64,000 nt of DNA. It comes from Neisseria sp. KEM232 (GTDB lineage Bacteria > Pseudomonadota > Gammaproteobacteria > Burkholderiales > Neisseriaceae). Position numbers and translations under genes: made by a program. The first letter of the stretch is position 1; the number at the start of each line of letters is the position of its first letter. The notes below the pieces were generated by a model. The model did not search any database, was not told the DNA's origin, and was given only the letters and a program-made list of their open reading frames with translations. The DNA lies in assembly GCF_002237445.1 (NCBI RefSeq), contig NZ_CP022527.1, positions 1,612,001-1,676,000 of the forward strand, in the 5' to 3' direction. Below, one piece after another: positions 53,212 through 64,000 of this stretch.

Positions 53212-53703
53212 TCAGGCTGCCACGGCTTCGTCGTTAAAAGCAAAATTCGGTTTCAGGCTGCTGTCGGCCAGCGCCAGAAATTCGTCCACGCCCTTGAAGG
53301 CGAAATTGACGTAGGCGGTTTGCAGCTTCACATATTCGGCATCGGCACGGGTGCGGCTGCCCCGGCTGAGCGCCATGTTCACATGCCCCATATGCGATGC
53401 GGCGTGCGCCACTTCGGCGGCGGCAAGGATGTAGGCGGACTGCACGGGCGTCATGTCGCCCACTTCTTCGGCGAGCTTAGTGAGTTTTTTAAACCACAGC
53501 TTCGCGCCTTCGTCGGTGCCCAATTCGCCCGCCACAAAGCGGCGCAGATGGTCGATGGCCTGGCGCACCGTCGGCAGCGCACGTTTGTGGGCAAAGGCGC
53601 TGTGCGCTTCGATAATGTCGATGCCTTGCGACAGGCGGCGGTAGAGTTCCGAGAGCGGCGTGCTGTCGGATACGGTGAAGAGGATGTTTGTGGCGTGGGG
53701 CAT
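53212..53703 (-). CDS. Helical protein of the chorismatase operon (paralogue B)
   Basis: The product is 163 residues, starting at 53703 behind AAGGAAG. It shares with the 51158-51655 protein KLWFKKLTKLAEEVGDMTPV, AYILAAAEVAHAASHMGHVN and MALSRGSRTRADAEYVKLQT. The same E-x2-H-x3-H-x2-H pattern appears. It ends 27 bases before the chorismatase start, so the two are probably co-transcribed, and it may partner the enzyme. Confidence 0.65.
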   Translation of the reverse strand: MPHATNILFTVSDSTPLSELYRRLSQGIDIIEAHSAFAHKRALPTVRQAIDHLRRFVAGELGTDEGAKLWFKKLTKLAEEVGDMTPVQSAYILAAAEVAHAASHMGHVNMALSRGSRTRADAEYVKLQTAYVNFAFKGVDEFLALADSSLKPNFAFNDEAVAA

Positions 53704-53930
53704 GGGGTTTCTTCCTTTTTTTGGTTTGCAACGGCGGCCATCATAGTTCCCTGCCAAACGGGCGGCTAAGAATTTTTCGGAATATTCTTTTTCTTTTGAA
53801 AGGCATAAGCAATCGGCAAAAAGGAATAAGGCCGTCTGAAAGCATGGTTTCAACGAAATAAAACGGGCAGACGGTGGTTTAACCACGCCGAAACCGTGCT
53901 TTCAGACGGCCTTTTTCTGCCGCAATAAAA

Positions 53931-53961
53931 AAAGCCCGGTTTTCTGCAAAACCGGGCTTTT
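53931..53961. terminator. Strong terminator
   Basis: AAAGCCCGGTTTT and AAAACCGGGCTTTT form a stem around CTGC, preceded by an A-run and followed by T's, so it can work both ways. It lies between the chorismatase operon and the MliC-like gene. Confidence 0.8.
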
Positions 53962-54012
53962 GTTTGTTTTCAGACGGCCTTTTTGTCTGTCAGGCCGTCT
54001 GAAAATGTGCCG

Positions 54013-54375
54013 TTACGAGCGGCAGGTGGTGTTGACTTTGTTGCCGTAGGGATCGGTGAATTCGAAGTAGGCTTCGCCGCCTTTCTGATGCCATTCCGCG
54101 CCTTTGCCGAACAGACCTTCGGTGGCGGTGTAGCGTTCGCCCGAGGCGGCGACGGCGGAATTAAGGACGGCCTGTTTGTCGTCGAGGCGCAATTCGATTT
54201 GGCTGTTGCTCAGGCTGCGTACCTGTACGGAGAGGCCGTTTTCGCAGCTGAAACGTGCACCGGCGCCGTTTTGTTCGGGCGCGCTGCCGGCAGAATCGGG
54301 GCGTGCGCCTTCGGGAGAGGCGCAGGCGGCGATAACGAGTGCGGCGGCAAGGGCTGCGAGGGATTTTGCTTTCAT
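54013..54375 (-). CDS. MliC-like lysozyme-inhibitor lipoprotein
   Basis: The product is 120 residues with a lipoprotein signal (LAALAAALVIAACASPEGAR, lipid on Cys18). The mature domain matches the MliC/PliC inhibitor fold: RFSCENGLSVQVRSLSNSQI, LRLDDKQAVLNSAVAASGER, then EWHQKGGEAYFEFTDP and NTTC, with two conserved Cys. The family protects against host C-type lysozyme. A related adhesin-complex protein acts this way in N. meningitidis. CAGGAG precedes the start. Confidence 0.75.
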   Translation of the reverse strand: MKAKSLAALAAALVIAACASPEGARPDSAGSAPEQNGAGARFSCENGLSVQVRSLSNSQIELRLDDKQAVLNSAVAASGERYTATEGLFGKGAEWHQKGGEAYFEFTDPYGNKVNTTCRS

Positions 54376-54647
54376 GTATTCACTCCTGTGGGTTGTTTTT
54401 TAACAAATGCAGCAAAACTGCCGCGCCATGTTAATGGCGCCTCCTGCGGGCGGGCAAGTCTGTTTAACGCGAATTTACGCGTATTTATGGCTGTGCAAAC
54501 GGGCGGCGGACGCGCTTTGGCGCCTGTTTTTTTCCGCACGCGGAACGCGGAAAAAGCCGCGCGGCGGACGAATCCTGCGCACGGCTTTCTGCTTGGTGTT
54601 TTGTCCGCTCCGACTGCGTCGGCGCGGCGTTTTCAGACGGCCTCAAA

Positions 54648-56012
<1,365 letters not shown>

Positions 56013-56251
56013 TTAAGAGATTAAGGGAAAGACTTGCGGCGCAGTCTAGCAATAATTGTCTACAATCTTCAACCGTTTTTTACGCGCAACTCGGGCGCAA
56101 GCCAAGTGCCAAAATTGAAAAATTGTCTACAATTTATCCGTCGGATTCCGTTTTAAAAACATTCGCGCAATAAAAAAGCGCAAACATCGTTTTTTAAGAC
56201 AGATTTATGCCGAAAAACCGAAAATGTAAAAAATGTCAGCCTGCCCTGCTA

Positions 56252-56414
56252 GGGGCTGTTGACATTCAGATTGCGAGACGGTTTTTTGAGTAAAAAATGC
56301 CCGAATGCAAGGAAAAAAGCGCAGCAAGGTTGGACACCTTGCGAGCATTTTTGACGCGGCAGGCGGGTATTTTTTGCCAAAAACACCGCCGCAAGGCTGA
56401 TTGTCAACAGACCC
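56252..56414. mobile_element. MITE with TA target duplication (copy 2)
   Basis: This 163-bp copy has ends GGGGCTGTTGACATTCAG and CTGATTGTCAACAGACCC (inverse) and TA on both sides (56250-56251 and 56415-56416). It is highly similar to the copy at 15837-15997 in the interior GCAAGGAAAAAAGCGCAGCA. It lies in the gap 55992-56579, which otherwise holds A+T-rich sequence and uptake sequences, but no gene. Confidence 0.8.
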
Positions 56415-56579
56415 TAAGGCTTCCGCTCCCCGCACAGCCGCGCTTTCAGACGGCCTTAACACCGATTTGCCTTTTCCTCAGTCAGGCGATAGAGTTCGCC
56501 CCTTGCCCGAAGGCGCGGCACCCCTGCCCGCCCTTTCAGACGGCCTCATCCGCCCATCCGTTATATAAGGAAACCCCAA

Positions 56580-56852
56580 ATGTCCCATTCCGTTCTCACC
56601 GTTATCGGCAAAGACCGCATCGGCATCGTGTACGACGTTGCCAAACTCTTGGCCGAACACCAAATCAACATCCTCAACATCAGCCAACAGCTGATGGACG
56701 ACTACTTCACCATGATTATCCTGATGGACACCGAAAAATGCCCGCAAAGCCGCGCCGAAATGCTCGACGTATTCGCCGAAGCAGGGCAACGCCTGTCGCT
56801 GGACATTCGGATGCAAAACGAAGAGCTGTTTGCCGCCATGCACCGGATTTAG
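56580..56852 (+). CDS. ACT-domain protein (UPF0237)
   Basis: The product is 90 residues, an ACT domain: SHSVLTVIGKDRIGIVYDVA, HQINILNISQQLMDDYFTMI and DTEKCPQSRAEMLDVF. UPF0237 proteins are usually encoded next to the UPF0210/PFL-family gene, as here, suggesting that they work as a regulatory pair. AAGGA precedes the start. The inverted uptake pair at 56862-56891 follows the stop. Confidence 0.85.
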   Translation: MSHSVLTVIGKDRIGIVYDVAKLLAEHQINILNISQQLMDDYFTMIILMDTEKCPQSRAEMLDVFAEAGQRLSLDIRMQNEELFAAMHRI

Positions 56853-56861
56853 CAGACAAAA

Positions 56862-56891
56862 GGCCGTCTGAATACGCATTCAGACGGCCTA
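56862..56891 (+). terminator. Inverted uptake-sequence hairpin
   Basis: AGGCCGTCTGAA at 56862-56873 pairs with its inverse at 56880-56891, right after the ACT gene stop. The palindromic repeats TCGGGCATTTATGCCCGA at 56901-56918 and TCGGGCATGAATGCCCGA at 56944-56961 follow. Confidence 0.55.
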
Positions 56892-57020
56892 CAAATAAGG
56901 TCGGGCATTTATGCCCGACAAACACCGACAGACTTCAAAAACATCGGGCATGAATGCCCGACCTACTGAAAGCAGTTTTCAGACGGCCTCCGGTTCAACC
57001 CCATTCAACAGAAAGTCTCC

Positions 57021-58385
57021 ATGAAAACCCAATTCCAATCTTCCGAAATCCTCGAAACCGTACGCATGGTTGCCGACCAGAATTTCGACGTGCGCACACT
57101 CACCATCGGCATCGACCTGCACGACTGCATCTCGCCCGATCTCGACACGCTCAACCAAAACATCTACAACAAAATCACGCGCGTGGGCAAAGACCTAGTA
57201 GCCACAGCGCAATTTTTGTCGGCCAAATACGGCGTGCCGATTGTCAACCAGCGCATTTCGGTTACACCGATTGCCCAAATCGCGGCGGCCACAGGGGCGG
57301 ACAGCTACGTTTCCATCGCCCAAACGCTGGATAAAGCCGCCAAAGCCATCGGCGTGTCATTTATCGGCGGCTTTTCCACGCTTGCGCCCAAAGGGCTTAC
57401 GCCGTCGGGCGAAACCCTGATCCGCTCGATACCCGAAGCGATGCGCACCACCGACATCGTGTGCAGCTCGGTCGCCATCGGCAGCACCCGCGCCGGCATC
57501 AATATGGACGCGGTACGGCTGATGGGCGAAACCATCAAACACACCGCCGAGATTACGCCCGAAGGCTTCGGCTGCGCCAAAATCGTGGTGTTTTGCAACG
57601 CGGTGGACGACAACCCCTTTATGGCCGGCGCGTTCCACGGCGCGGGCGAAGGCGATGTGATGCTCAACGTGGGCGTATCCGGCCCGGGCGTGGTTCAGGC
57701 TGCTTTGGAAAACTGCCCGCCAGACGCGGATTTGACTGCCATCGCCGAAACGGTGAAAAAAACCGCCTTTAAAATCACCCGCGTGGGCGAACTCATCGGC
57801 CAGGAAGCGGCCAAGCGGCTGGGCATTCCTTTCGGCATTTTGGACTTGTCGCTCGCCCCCACGCCTGCCGTGGGCGATTCGGTCGCCCGCATTTTGGAAG
57901 CGATGGGCTTGAGCGTATGCGGCACGCACGGCACTACCGCTGCGCTCGCGCTCTTAAACGACGCGGTGAAAAAAGGCGGCATGATGGCCAGCAGCGCGGT
58001 GGGCGGCCTCTCCGGCGCGTTTATCCCCGTGTCCGAAGACGAAGGCATGATTGCCGCCGCCGAATCGGGCGTGCTCACGCTCGATAAATTGGAAGCCATG
58101 ACCGCCGTCTGCTCCGTCGGCCTCGACATGGTCGCCGTACCCGGCCACACCAGCGCCGCCGCCATCAGCGGCATCATCGCCGACGAAGCCGCCATCGGCA
58201 TGATCAACAGCAAAACCACCGCCGTACGCATCATCCCCGTGCCCGGCAAAGACGTGGGCGACTCGGTGGAATTCGGCGGCCTCTTGGGCTATGCGCCGAT
58301 CATGCCGGTGAAAGACGGCTCGTGCGAAGTGTTCGTCAAACGCGGCGGGCGGATACCCGCGCCGGTGCAGAGTTTGAAAAACTGA
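57021..58385 (+). CDS. PFL-family protein (UPF0210/DUF711)
   Basis: The product is 454 residues, full length for the family. Signatures are [20 protein letters not shown], the central [40 protein letters not shown] and [20 protein letters not shown]. The C-terminal [20 protein letters not shown] is conserved. The family is structurally related to pyruvate formate-lyase-like proteins, but no activity is known. It follows the ACT-domain gene. Confidence 0.9.
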   Translation: MKTQFQSSEILETVRMVADQNFDVRTLTIGIDLHDCISPDLDTLNQNIYNKITRVGKDLVATAQFLSAKYGVPIVNQRISVTPIAQIAAATGADSYVSIAQTLDKAAKAIGVSFIGGFSTLAPKGLTPSGETLIRSIPEAMRTTDIVCSSVAIGSTRAGINMDAVRLMGETIKHTAEITPEGFGCAKIVVFCNAVDDNPFMAGAFHGAGEGDVMLNVGVSGPGVVQAALENCPPDADLTAIAETVKKTAFKITRVGELIGQEAAKRLGIPFGILDLSLAPTPAVGDSVARILEAMGLSVCGTHGTTAALALLNDAVKKGGMMASSAVGGLSGAFIPVSEDEGMIAAAESGVLTLDKLEAMTAVCSVGLDMVAVPGHTSAAAISGIIADEAAIGMINSKTTAVRIIPVPGKDVGDSVEFGGLLGYAPIMPVKDGSCEVFVKRGGRIPAPVQSLKN

Positions 58386-58565
58386 TTTTCAGATAGTCTT
58401 CCCCCGCAAGCGGGAAAGGGCACAAGGTTTCAGACGGCCTTTAAGGCCGTCTGAAAACAAAGCTCCCGACGGCAGCAAACCGCAGCCGCCCGCAAAGCCG
58501 TTTTCAGACGGCCTGAAATATAGTAAAAAGCCGCCCTTCCGAAACCCTCCGCGAAAGCCCGCGCC

Positions 58566-59357
58566 ATGAACAGAATCACCGCCGCCTTTGAGCGCCTGAA
58601 CGGCAAAAAAGCCCTTATCCCCTACATCACCGCCGGCGACCCCTCGCCCGCCGTCACGCTCGAACTGATGCACAGCCTCGCCGCCGCCGGTGCGGACATC
58701 ATCGAGCTGGGCGTACCCTTTTCCGACCCGATGGCCGACGGCCCGGTTATCCAGCGTGCCGCCGAACGCGCCCTCGCGCAGGGCGTGTCGCTCACCGGCG
58801 TGCTCGACATCGTGCGCCGCTTCCGCGAAAGCGACAAAAACACCCCCGTCGTGCTGATGGGCTATCTCAACCCCGTGCACAAAATGGGTTACGCCGAATT
58901 CGCCCGCGCCGCCGCCGAAGCGGGCGTCGACGGCGTGCTGACGGTAGACAGCCCCATCGAAACCGTCACCCCCCTACAAACCGCGCTCAAAGCGCACGGC
59001 TTGGAAACCATCTTCCTCATCGCCCCCACCACCGCCGAAGAGCGCGTTAAAGAAATCGCCAAACTGGCGGGCGGCTTCGTGTATTACGTTTCCCTCAAAG
59101 GCGTCACCGGCTCGGCCGCGCTCGACACCGCCGACGTCGCCGAAAAACTCGCCGTCCTGCGCCGCCACATCAGCCTGCCCGTCGGCGTCGGCTTCGGCAT
59201 TTCCGACGCACAAAGCGCGCAGCAGATTGCTGCCGTGGCCGACGCCGTTATCGTCGGCAGCCGCATTGTCAGGGAAATCGAGGCCAACCCCGGCTGCGAA
59301 GCCGAAGCCGTCGGCGCCCTGGTGCAGGAGTTGAAAGCGGCGGTTAAGGCCGTCTGA
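58566..59357 (+). CDS. trpA: Tryptophan synthase alpha chain
   Basis: TrpA cleaves indole-3-glycerol phosphate to indole, passed to TrpB. The product is 263 residues with the TIM-barrel signatures ALIPYITAGDPSP, the catalytic Glu/Asp in IIELGVPFSDPMADGPVIQR, VLMGYLNPV and GFVYYVSLKGVTGSA, and the phosphate loop GVGFGISDAQSAQQIA. The stop codon is within an uptake sequence. accD follows after 158 bases; the trpF-trpB partners are not here. Confidence 0.95.
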   Translation: MNRITAAFERLNGKKALIPYITAGDPSPAVTLELMHSLAAAGADIIELGVPFSDPMADGPVIQRAAERALAQGVSLTGVLDIVRRFRESDKNTPVVLMGYLNPVHKMGYAEFARAAAEAGVDGVLTVDSPIETVTPLQTALKAHGLETIFLIAPTTAEERVKEIAKLAGGFVYYVSLKGVTGSAALDTADVAEKLAVLRRHISLPVGVGFGISDAQSAQQIAAVADAVIVGSRIVREIEANPGCEAEAVGALVQELKAAVKAV

Positions 59358-59406
59358 AACGCACAAAGGCCGTCTGAAAGCCCGCAAACCCGCTTTCAGA
59401 AACGTC

Positions 59407-59426
59407 ATTCCCGCACAGGCGGGAAC
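59407..59426. repeat. dRS3-like repeat
   Basis: ATTCCCGCACAGGCGGGAAC, preceded by TTTCAGAAACGTC as at 1815 and 8846. Confidence 0.55.
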
Positions 59427-59515
59427 GGCCTTGCCTAACAGGGCGTCTTTGGCTACCATCCGCGCCTTTCCCCAACTGACAAACGGTCTGACAGGCCGTC
59501 TGAAACGGAGTCCAC

Positions 59516-60379
59516 ATGAGCTGGCTAGACAAAATCCTCCCGCCGAAAATCAAACGCGAAGGCAAAAGCGAATCGGCCGTGCCCGAAGGCCTGTGGCACA
59601 AATGCCCCGCCTGCGCCGCCACGGTGTACACCACCGATCTGGTGCAGAACGACAAAGTCTGCCCCAAATGCGGCCACCACAACGCCATGGGCGCGCGCGA
59701 GCGGCTGAACCTGCTGCTGGACGAAGAAGGCCGCGAGGAAATCGGCGCCGACGTGAAGCCCACCGACATCCTCAAATTCAAAGACAGCAAAAAATACCCC
59801 GAACGCCTCAGCGCCGCCAAAAAAACCACCGGCGAAGACGACGCGATAGTGGTGATGAAAGGCCGTCTGAACGGCCTGCCCGTTGTCGTTGCCGCCTTCG
59901 AATTCCGCTTTATCGGCGGCTCGATGGGCTCGGTGGTCGGTGAGCGCTTCGTTCAGGGCGTACGCCGCGCCGCCGCCGACGGCTGCTCCTTTATCTGCGT
60001 GTCCGCATCGGGCGGCGCGCGCATGCAGGAGGGACTGAACTCGCTGATGCAGATGACCAAAACCAGCGCCGCCCTGCACCTGCTCACAGAAAAAGGCCTG
60101 CCCTTCATCTCCGTGCTCACCGACCCGACCATGGGCGGCGTGTCGGCCAGCTTCGCCTTTTTGGGCGACATCGTGATGGCCGAACCGGGCGCGCTGATCG
60201 GTTTCGCCGGCCCGCGCGTTATCGAACAGACCGTGCGCGAAACCCTGCCCGAAGGTTTCCAGCGTGCCGAATTTTTGCTGGAAAAAGGCGCAATCGACCA
60301 AATCACCGACCGCCGCGAAATGAAAGCGCGTCTGGCCGAACTGATTACCCTGCTGCGCCGCGAACCCTCCGCCGCATAA
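59516..60379 (+). CDS. accD: Acetyl-CoA carboxylase carboxyltransferase subunit beta
   Basis: AccD with AccA transfers the carboxyl group to acetyl-CoA, starting fatty acid synthesis. The product is 287 residues. The N-terminal zinc ribbon has [20 protein letters not shown] then CPKCGHH. The carboxyltransferase core includes [38 protein letters not shown] and [25 protein letters not shown] precedes the start. Confidence 0.96.
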   Translation: MSWLDKILPPKIKREGKSESAVPEGLWHKCPACAATVYTTDLVQNDKVCPKCGHHNAMGARERLNLLLDEEGREEIGADVKPTDILKFKDSKKYPERLSAAKKTTGEDDAIVVMKGRLNGLPVVVAAFEFRFIGGSMGSVVGERFVQGVRRAAADGCSFICVSASGGARMQEGLNSLMQMTKTSAALHLLTEKGLPFISVLTDPTMGGVSASFAFLGDIVMAEPGALIGFAGPRVIEQTVRETLPEGFQRAEFLLEKGAIDQITDRREMKARLAELITLLRREPSAA

Positions 60380-60398
60380 GCGCGTCCGCCGCACGAAA

Positions 60399-60432
60399 AG
60401 GCCGTCTGAAAACCCTTTCAGACGGCCTTTTG
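60399..60432 (+). terminator. Inverted uptake-sequence terminator behind accD
   Basis: AGGCCGTCTGAA at 60399-60410 and its inverse at 60417-60428 surround a six-base loop and end in TTTT. Confidence 0.7.
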
Positions 60433-60589
60433 CCTGACGGGCACGGCAGCAAAGCGGCATGGAGGTCGTCTGAAACCCCATCCCGCGCTTCCAAGAACGT
60501 CATTCCCGCGTTTATGCCCCGCAGGGGTACTGGGGAACGGCCTTTCTGTATAATCCGCCCGTCACCAACATACACGTCAGGAGCTTGCC

Positions 60590-61366
60590 ATGGCCGCCTC
60601 CCCCGAAGCCAAATTCACCGAAGAAACCGTCTTGTGGGTCAAACACCATACGCCCAAACTCATCACCTTCGCTATCAGCCGTCCCGAATCCTACCGCTTT
60701 GCCGCCGGGCAATTCTCCCGCCTCGGCTTCTACGACGGCGAAGGCTATATCTGGCGCGCCTATTCCGTAGTGTCTGCCGAATACGCCGACACGCTGGAAT
60801 ATTTCGCCGTACTGATACAGGGCGGGCCGATGTCGGCCAGATTCGCCCGAATGAAAGCGGGCGACACCATCCTGCTCGACAAAGCCGCCACCGGCTTCCT
60901 GCTGCCCGAACGCTTCGCCGACGGCCGAGAACTCGTCATGCTGTGCACCGGCTCGGGCATCGCCCCCTTCCTCTCCATCCTCGAACAGCCCGAAGTCTGG
61001 CAGCGCTTCGACCGCCTCGTGCTGACGCATTCCGTGTCCCACGCCGACGAGCTGATTTTCAACGGCCGCATCGCCGCCCTACGCGAACACCCGCTGGTGG
61101 GCGAACACGCCGCCCGCCTCACCTTCATCCCCGTGCTCACCCGCGAAACCAGCGGCGCCAGGCTCTACAAACGCCTGCCCGAGCTGCTGAAAAACGGAGA
61201 ACTCGCCGAAGCCGCCGGTTTCCCCTTCACCCAAGAAAACACCCGCTTCATGCTCTGCGGCAACCCCGAAATGGTGAAAGACACCTTCCAAGCCCTGCTG
61301 GGCATGGGGTTTTCCATGCACCGCAACCGCATCCCCGGCCAGATTCTGATGGAAAACGGCTTCTAA
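60590..61366 (+). CDS. fpr: Ferredoxin/flavodoxin-NADP reductase
   Basis: The product is 258 residues of the bacterial Fpr type, an FAD enzyme that moves electrons between NADPH and ferredoxin or flavodoxin. The FAD motif is IWRAYSVVS (R-x-Y-S), the NADP pyrophosphate loop is MLCTGSGIAPFLSIL, and the C-terminal FMLCGNPEMVKDTF is conserved. CAGGAG precedes the start. It is transcribed alone upstream of tig. Confidence 0.93.
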   Translation: MAASPEAKFTEETVLWVKHHTPKLITFAISRPESYRFAAGQFSRLGFYDGEGYIWRAYSVVSAEYADTLEYFAVLIQGGPMSARFARMKAGDTILLDKAATGFLLPERFADGRELVMLCTGSGIAPFLSILEQPEVWQRFDRLVLTHSVSHADELIFNGRIAALREHPLVGEHAARLTFIPVLTRETSGARLYKRLPELLKNGELAEAAGFPFTQENTRFMLCGNPEMVKDTFQALLGMGFSMHRNRIPGQILMENGF

Positions 61367-61569
61367 ACCTGCACTCTCCCGATACCGTCCGAACCGCTTT
61401 CAGACGGCCTCCCGCACTGCGCCGGGCGCAAGGCGGCGCGTGCCAAGAAAACCAAAACTATGCTAAACTCGCGCCTTTATTTTCGCCCCGCAAACGCGCG
61501 AAGGCACATCATTCCGGGCGGACTTCCCCCGTCCAAACCGATCAACCGAAAACAATTTAAGGGTTTACG

Positions 61570-62880
61570 ATGAGCGTAACTTTAGAAAAACTGGAAAACT
61601 TGGAACGCAGAGCGGTTCTGTCCCTGCCTTGGGCCGACATCAACGCCGAATGCGACAAGCGCCTGAAACAGACCGCGCGCCGCGCCCGCATCGACGGCTT
61701 CCGTCCCGGCAAAGCGCCGCTGGGCATGATTCAGTCCATGTACGGCGCAAGCATCCAAAACGACGTGATGAACGAGCTGGCGCAGAAAGTGTTTTTCGAC
61801 ACAGCCGTAGCCGAAGGCTGGAAAATCGCCGGCATGCCGCGCCTTGAAGGCGTCGAAGGCCAAGACGACAAAGAAAACTTCCTGTTTTCCGGCGTATTCG
61901 AAGTATTCCCCGAAGTGAAAATCGGCGACCTGTCGGCACAGGAAGTGGAAAAAGTCACCGCCGCCGTTACCGACGCCGAAGTAGACAAAACCATCGACAT
62001 CCTGCGCCAGCAGCGCACCCGCTTCAACCACACCGACCGCGCCGCGCAAAACGGCGACCGCGTCATCATCGACTTTGCCGGCAAAATCGGCGGCGAACCC
62101 TTCGCCGGCGGCTCGGCCGAAAACTACGCTTTCGTACTGGGTCAGGGACAGATGCTGCCCGAATTCGAAGCAGGCGTGGAAGGCCTGAAAGAAGGCGAAA
62201 GCAAAGACGTGGAAGTCAACTTCCCCGAGGACTACCACGGCAAAGAAGTTGCCGGCAAAACCGCCGTCTTCACCATCACCGTGCGCAACGTCGCCGAGCC
62301 CGTGCTGCCCGAAATCGACGAACAATTCGCCAAAGCGCTGGGCATCGCCGACGGCAGCATCGACACCATGCGTGCCGAAGTGAAGAAAAACGTAGAACGC
62401 GAAGTGAAACGCCGCATCGACAGTCAGAACAAAGAAGCCGCGATGGATGCCCTGCTCGCCGTTTCCGACCTGCTCGTCCCCAACGCGCTGGTAAACGACG
62501 AAGCCGCCCGCATGGCCGCCGAAATGAAACAGAACTTCATCAACCAGGGCATGGCCGACGCGAAAAACCTCGACCTGCCCCTCGACATGTTCAAAGAGCA
62601 GGCCGAACGCCGCGTGAAACTCGGCCTGATTTTGGCCGAAGTGGTGCAGGCCAACGGCCTCGAACCGAAGCCCGAGCAGATTGACGCCGTTGTCGCCGAT
62701 TTTGCCGACAGCTACGAAGATCCGCAGGAAGTCATCGACTGGTACCACGCCGACAAGAGCCGCCTCGAAGGCCCGACCTCGCTGGCCGTCGAAGCCAACG
62801 TCACCGACTTCGTGCTGGGCAAAGCCAAAGTCAGCGAAAAAGTCCTGTCTTTCGACGAAGTCATGGGCAACCGCGCCTGA
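61570..62880 (+). CDS. tig: Trigger factor
   Basis: The trigger factor is the ribosome-bound chaperone with prolyl isomerase activity. The product is 436 residues. The ribosome-binding tail motif is FRPGKAPLGMI (residues ~45-55), the FKBP domain is GDRVIIDFAGKIGGEPFAGG then FVLGQGQMLPEFEAGVEG, and a helical C-terminal arm domain follows. AAGGG precedes the start. It lies upstream of clpP, the usual tig-clpP order. Confidence 0.96.
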   Translation: MSVTLEKLENLERRAVLSLPWADINAECDKRLKQTARRARIDGFRPGKAPLGMIQSMYGASIQNDVMNELAQKVFFDTAVAEGWKIAGMPRLEGVEGQDDKENFLFSGVFEVFPEVKIGDLSAQEVEKVTAAVTDAEVDKTIDILRQQRTRFNHTDRAAQNGDRVIIDFAGKIGGEPFAGGSAENYAFVLGQGQMLPEFEAGVEGLKEGESKDVEVNFPEDYHGKEVAGKTAVFTITVRNVAEPVLPEIDEQFAKALGIADGSIDTMRAEVKKNVEREVKRRIDSQNKEAAMDALLAVSDLLVPNALVNDEAARMAAEMKQNFINQGMADAKNLDLPLDMFKEQAERRVKLGLILAEVVQANGLEPKPEQIDAVVADFADSYEDPQEVIDWYHADKSRLEGPTSLAVEANVTDFVLGKAKVSEKVLSFDEVMGNRA

Positions 62881-62961
62881 GGCCGTCTGAAAGTCCGTTC
62901 CTAACCCGAAAGCACCGAAGCCGCACCGCTTTGGTGCTTTTTCAAAACAGAAAGGCAAACC

Positions 62962-63597
<636 letters not shown>

Positions 63598-63612
63598 ACG
63601 CGCACGGCAAAA

Positions 63613-63653
63613 AGGCCGTCTGAAACTTCGGATTAAAAGTTTTCAGACGGCCT
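63613..63653 (+). terminator. Inverted uptake-sequence hairpin behind clpP
   Basis: AGGCCGTCTGAA at 63613-63624 pairs with its inverse at 63642-63653, between clpP and the next gene. Confidence 0.5.
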
Positions 63654-63672
63654 CCCGCCCCCACCACCGCCT

Positions 63673-64000
63673 ATGAACAGACACGCCCCCGACACCCTGC
63701 GCCGACGCCTGCTGCTGGCCGGCAGCGCCGCCCTCCTCGCCCCGCGCGCCCTCCTGGCAGGCGCCCAGCGCGAAGAAACCCTGTCCGACGACGTCGCCTC
63801 CGTCATGCGCACCTCCGTCAACAACGTCAACCCCGCCCGCCTCGTCTTCGCCAACCCGCGCGACGGCGAACGCTGGCTGGCCGACATGTCCGGCCGCCTC
63901 GCCCGCTTTCTGCCCGACGAAGCCGCCCGCCGCCGCATCCTCATCAACGTCCAGTACGAAACCACCCGCGCCGGCCTCGACACCCAGCTCATCCTCGGCC
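63673..64000 (+). CDS. Lytic transglycosylase (3' end outside window)
   Basis: The visible 109 residues begin MNRHAPDTLRRRLLLAGSAA, a twin-arginine-like signal peptide, then LSDDVASVMRTSVNNVNPAR, ERWLADMSGRLARFLPDEAA and INVQYETTRAGLDTQLILG. This is the N-terminal part of a neisserial SLT-type lytic transglycosylase; the catalytic Glu motif should follow just after the window edge. Such enzymes cleave peptidoglycan to anhydro-muropeptides. Confidence 0.8.
   Translation, partial: MNRHAPDTLRRRLLLAGSAALLAPRALLAGAQREETLSDDVASVMRTSVNNVNPARLVFANPRDGERWLADMSGRLARFLPDEAARRRILINVQYETTRAGLDTQLILG

Overview
The window looks like the chromosome of a rod-shaped Neisseria. It is dense with the 12-base DNA uptake sequence AGGCCGTCTGAA (AG-DUS dialect), often as inverted pairs that end genes. 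It also carries a Correia-type element, dRS3-like repeats and typical Neisseria gene neighbourhoods (tatABC, earP/efp, tsaD, gatCA). An intact mreB-mreC-mreD-pbp2-rodA cluster argues for a rod and against the coccal pathogens, which are known to lack mreBCD. G+C is high. A species such as N. bacilliformis would fit, but the sequence alone does not name it.

Layout. 1-6.7 kb holds rep (5' end outside the window), a small zinc-binding protein, queA, an EamA transporter, a STAS-like protein, an EEP-family phosphatase and tsaD. 6.76-7.56 kb is a graveyard of three insertion-sequence families. 7.7-15.4 kb holds a frameshifted membrane protein, a VOC protein, an acetyltransferase, a CAP protein with a 27-residue partner, a DacA-type PBP, ilvA and orn. 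15.5-22.0 kb is a gene split by a 161-bp MITE, then the rod-shape operon on the minus strand. 22.2-26.1 kb is gatC, gatA, a DUF535 protein, a frameshifted CxCWMCGNPR protein and a TRIC channel.

26.19-36.99 kb is a 10.8-kb integrated element at tRNA-Leu(UAG). It carries a dead P4-type integrase, AlpA-like and KilA-N proteins, a small-terminase-like gene, a zinc-ribbon/Toprim primase, a DUF927 ATPase, two toxin-antitoxin modules and two clusters of GTGGGTAT iterons. It has no capsid or tail genes. This is the layout of a phage satellite (P4/PICI-like), and it appears to be decaying.

37.0-47.5 kb is core genome: ribA with a partner gene, a Correia-split membrane gene, selO, HIT protein, tatABC, efp, earP, tRNA-Thr, a lipoprotein, an LD-carboxypeptidase and a second HIT protein. 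47.9-50.9 kb is a recombination hot spot: the start of a TonB-dependent receptor fused in frame to a trimeric-autotransporter passenger, an IS1016 fragment, the last codons of a probable toxin, and an intact IS1595-family element inserted on the start codon of an A+T-rich, immunity-like gene. 51.1-53.7 kb is a three-gene operon: a chorismatase-family protein between two paralogous helical proteins. 54-64 kb holds an MliC-like lipoprotein, gdhA, a second MITE copy, an ACT-domain/PFL-family pair, trpA, accD, fpr, tig, clpP and the start of a lytic transglycosylase.

The most unusual parts are the satellite, the chimeric adhesin/toxin locus, the chorismatase operon and the two gene-splitting MITE types. 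Uptake sequences of a different dialect (AGGCAGCCTGAA and AGGCTGCCTGAA) concentrate in the satellite and around the chorismatase operon, which suggests transfer from Kingella- or Simonsiella-like relatives.
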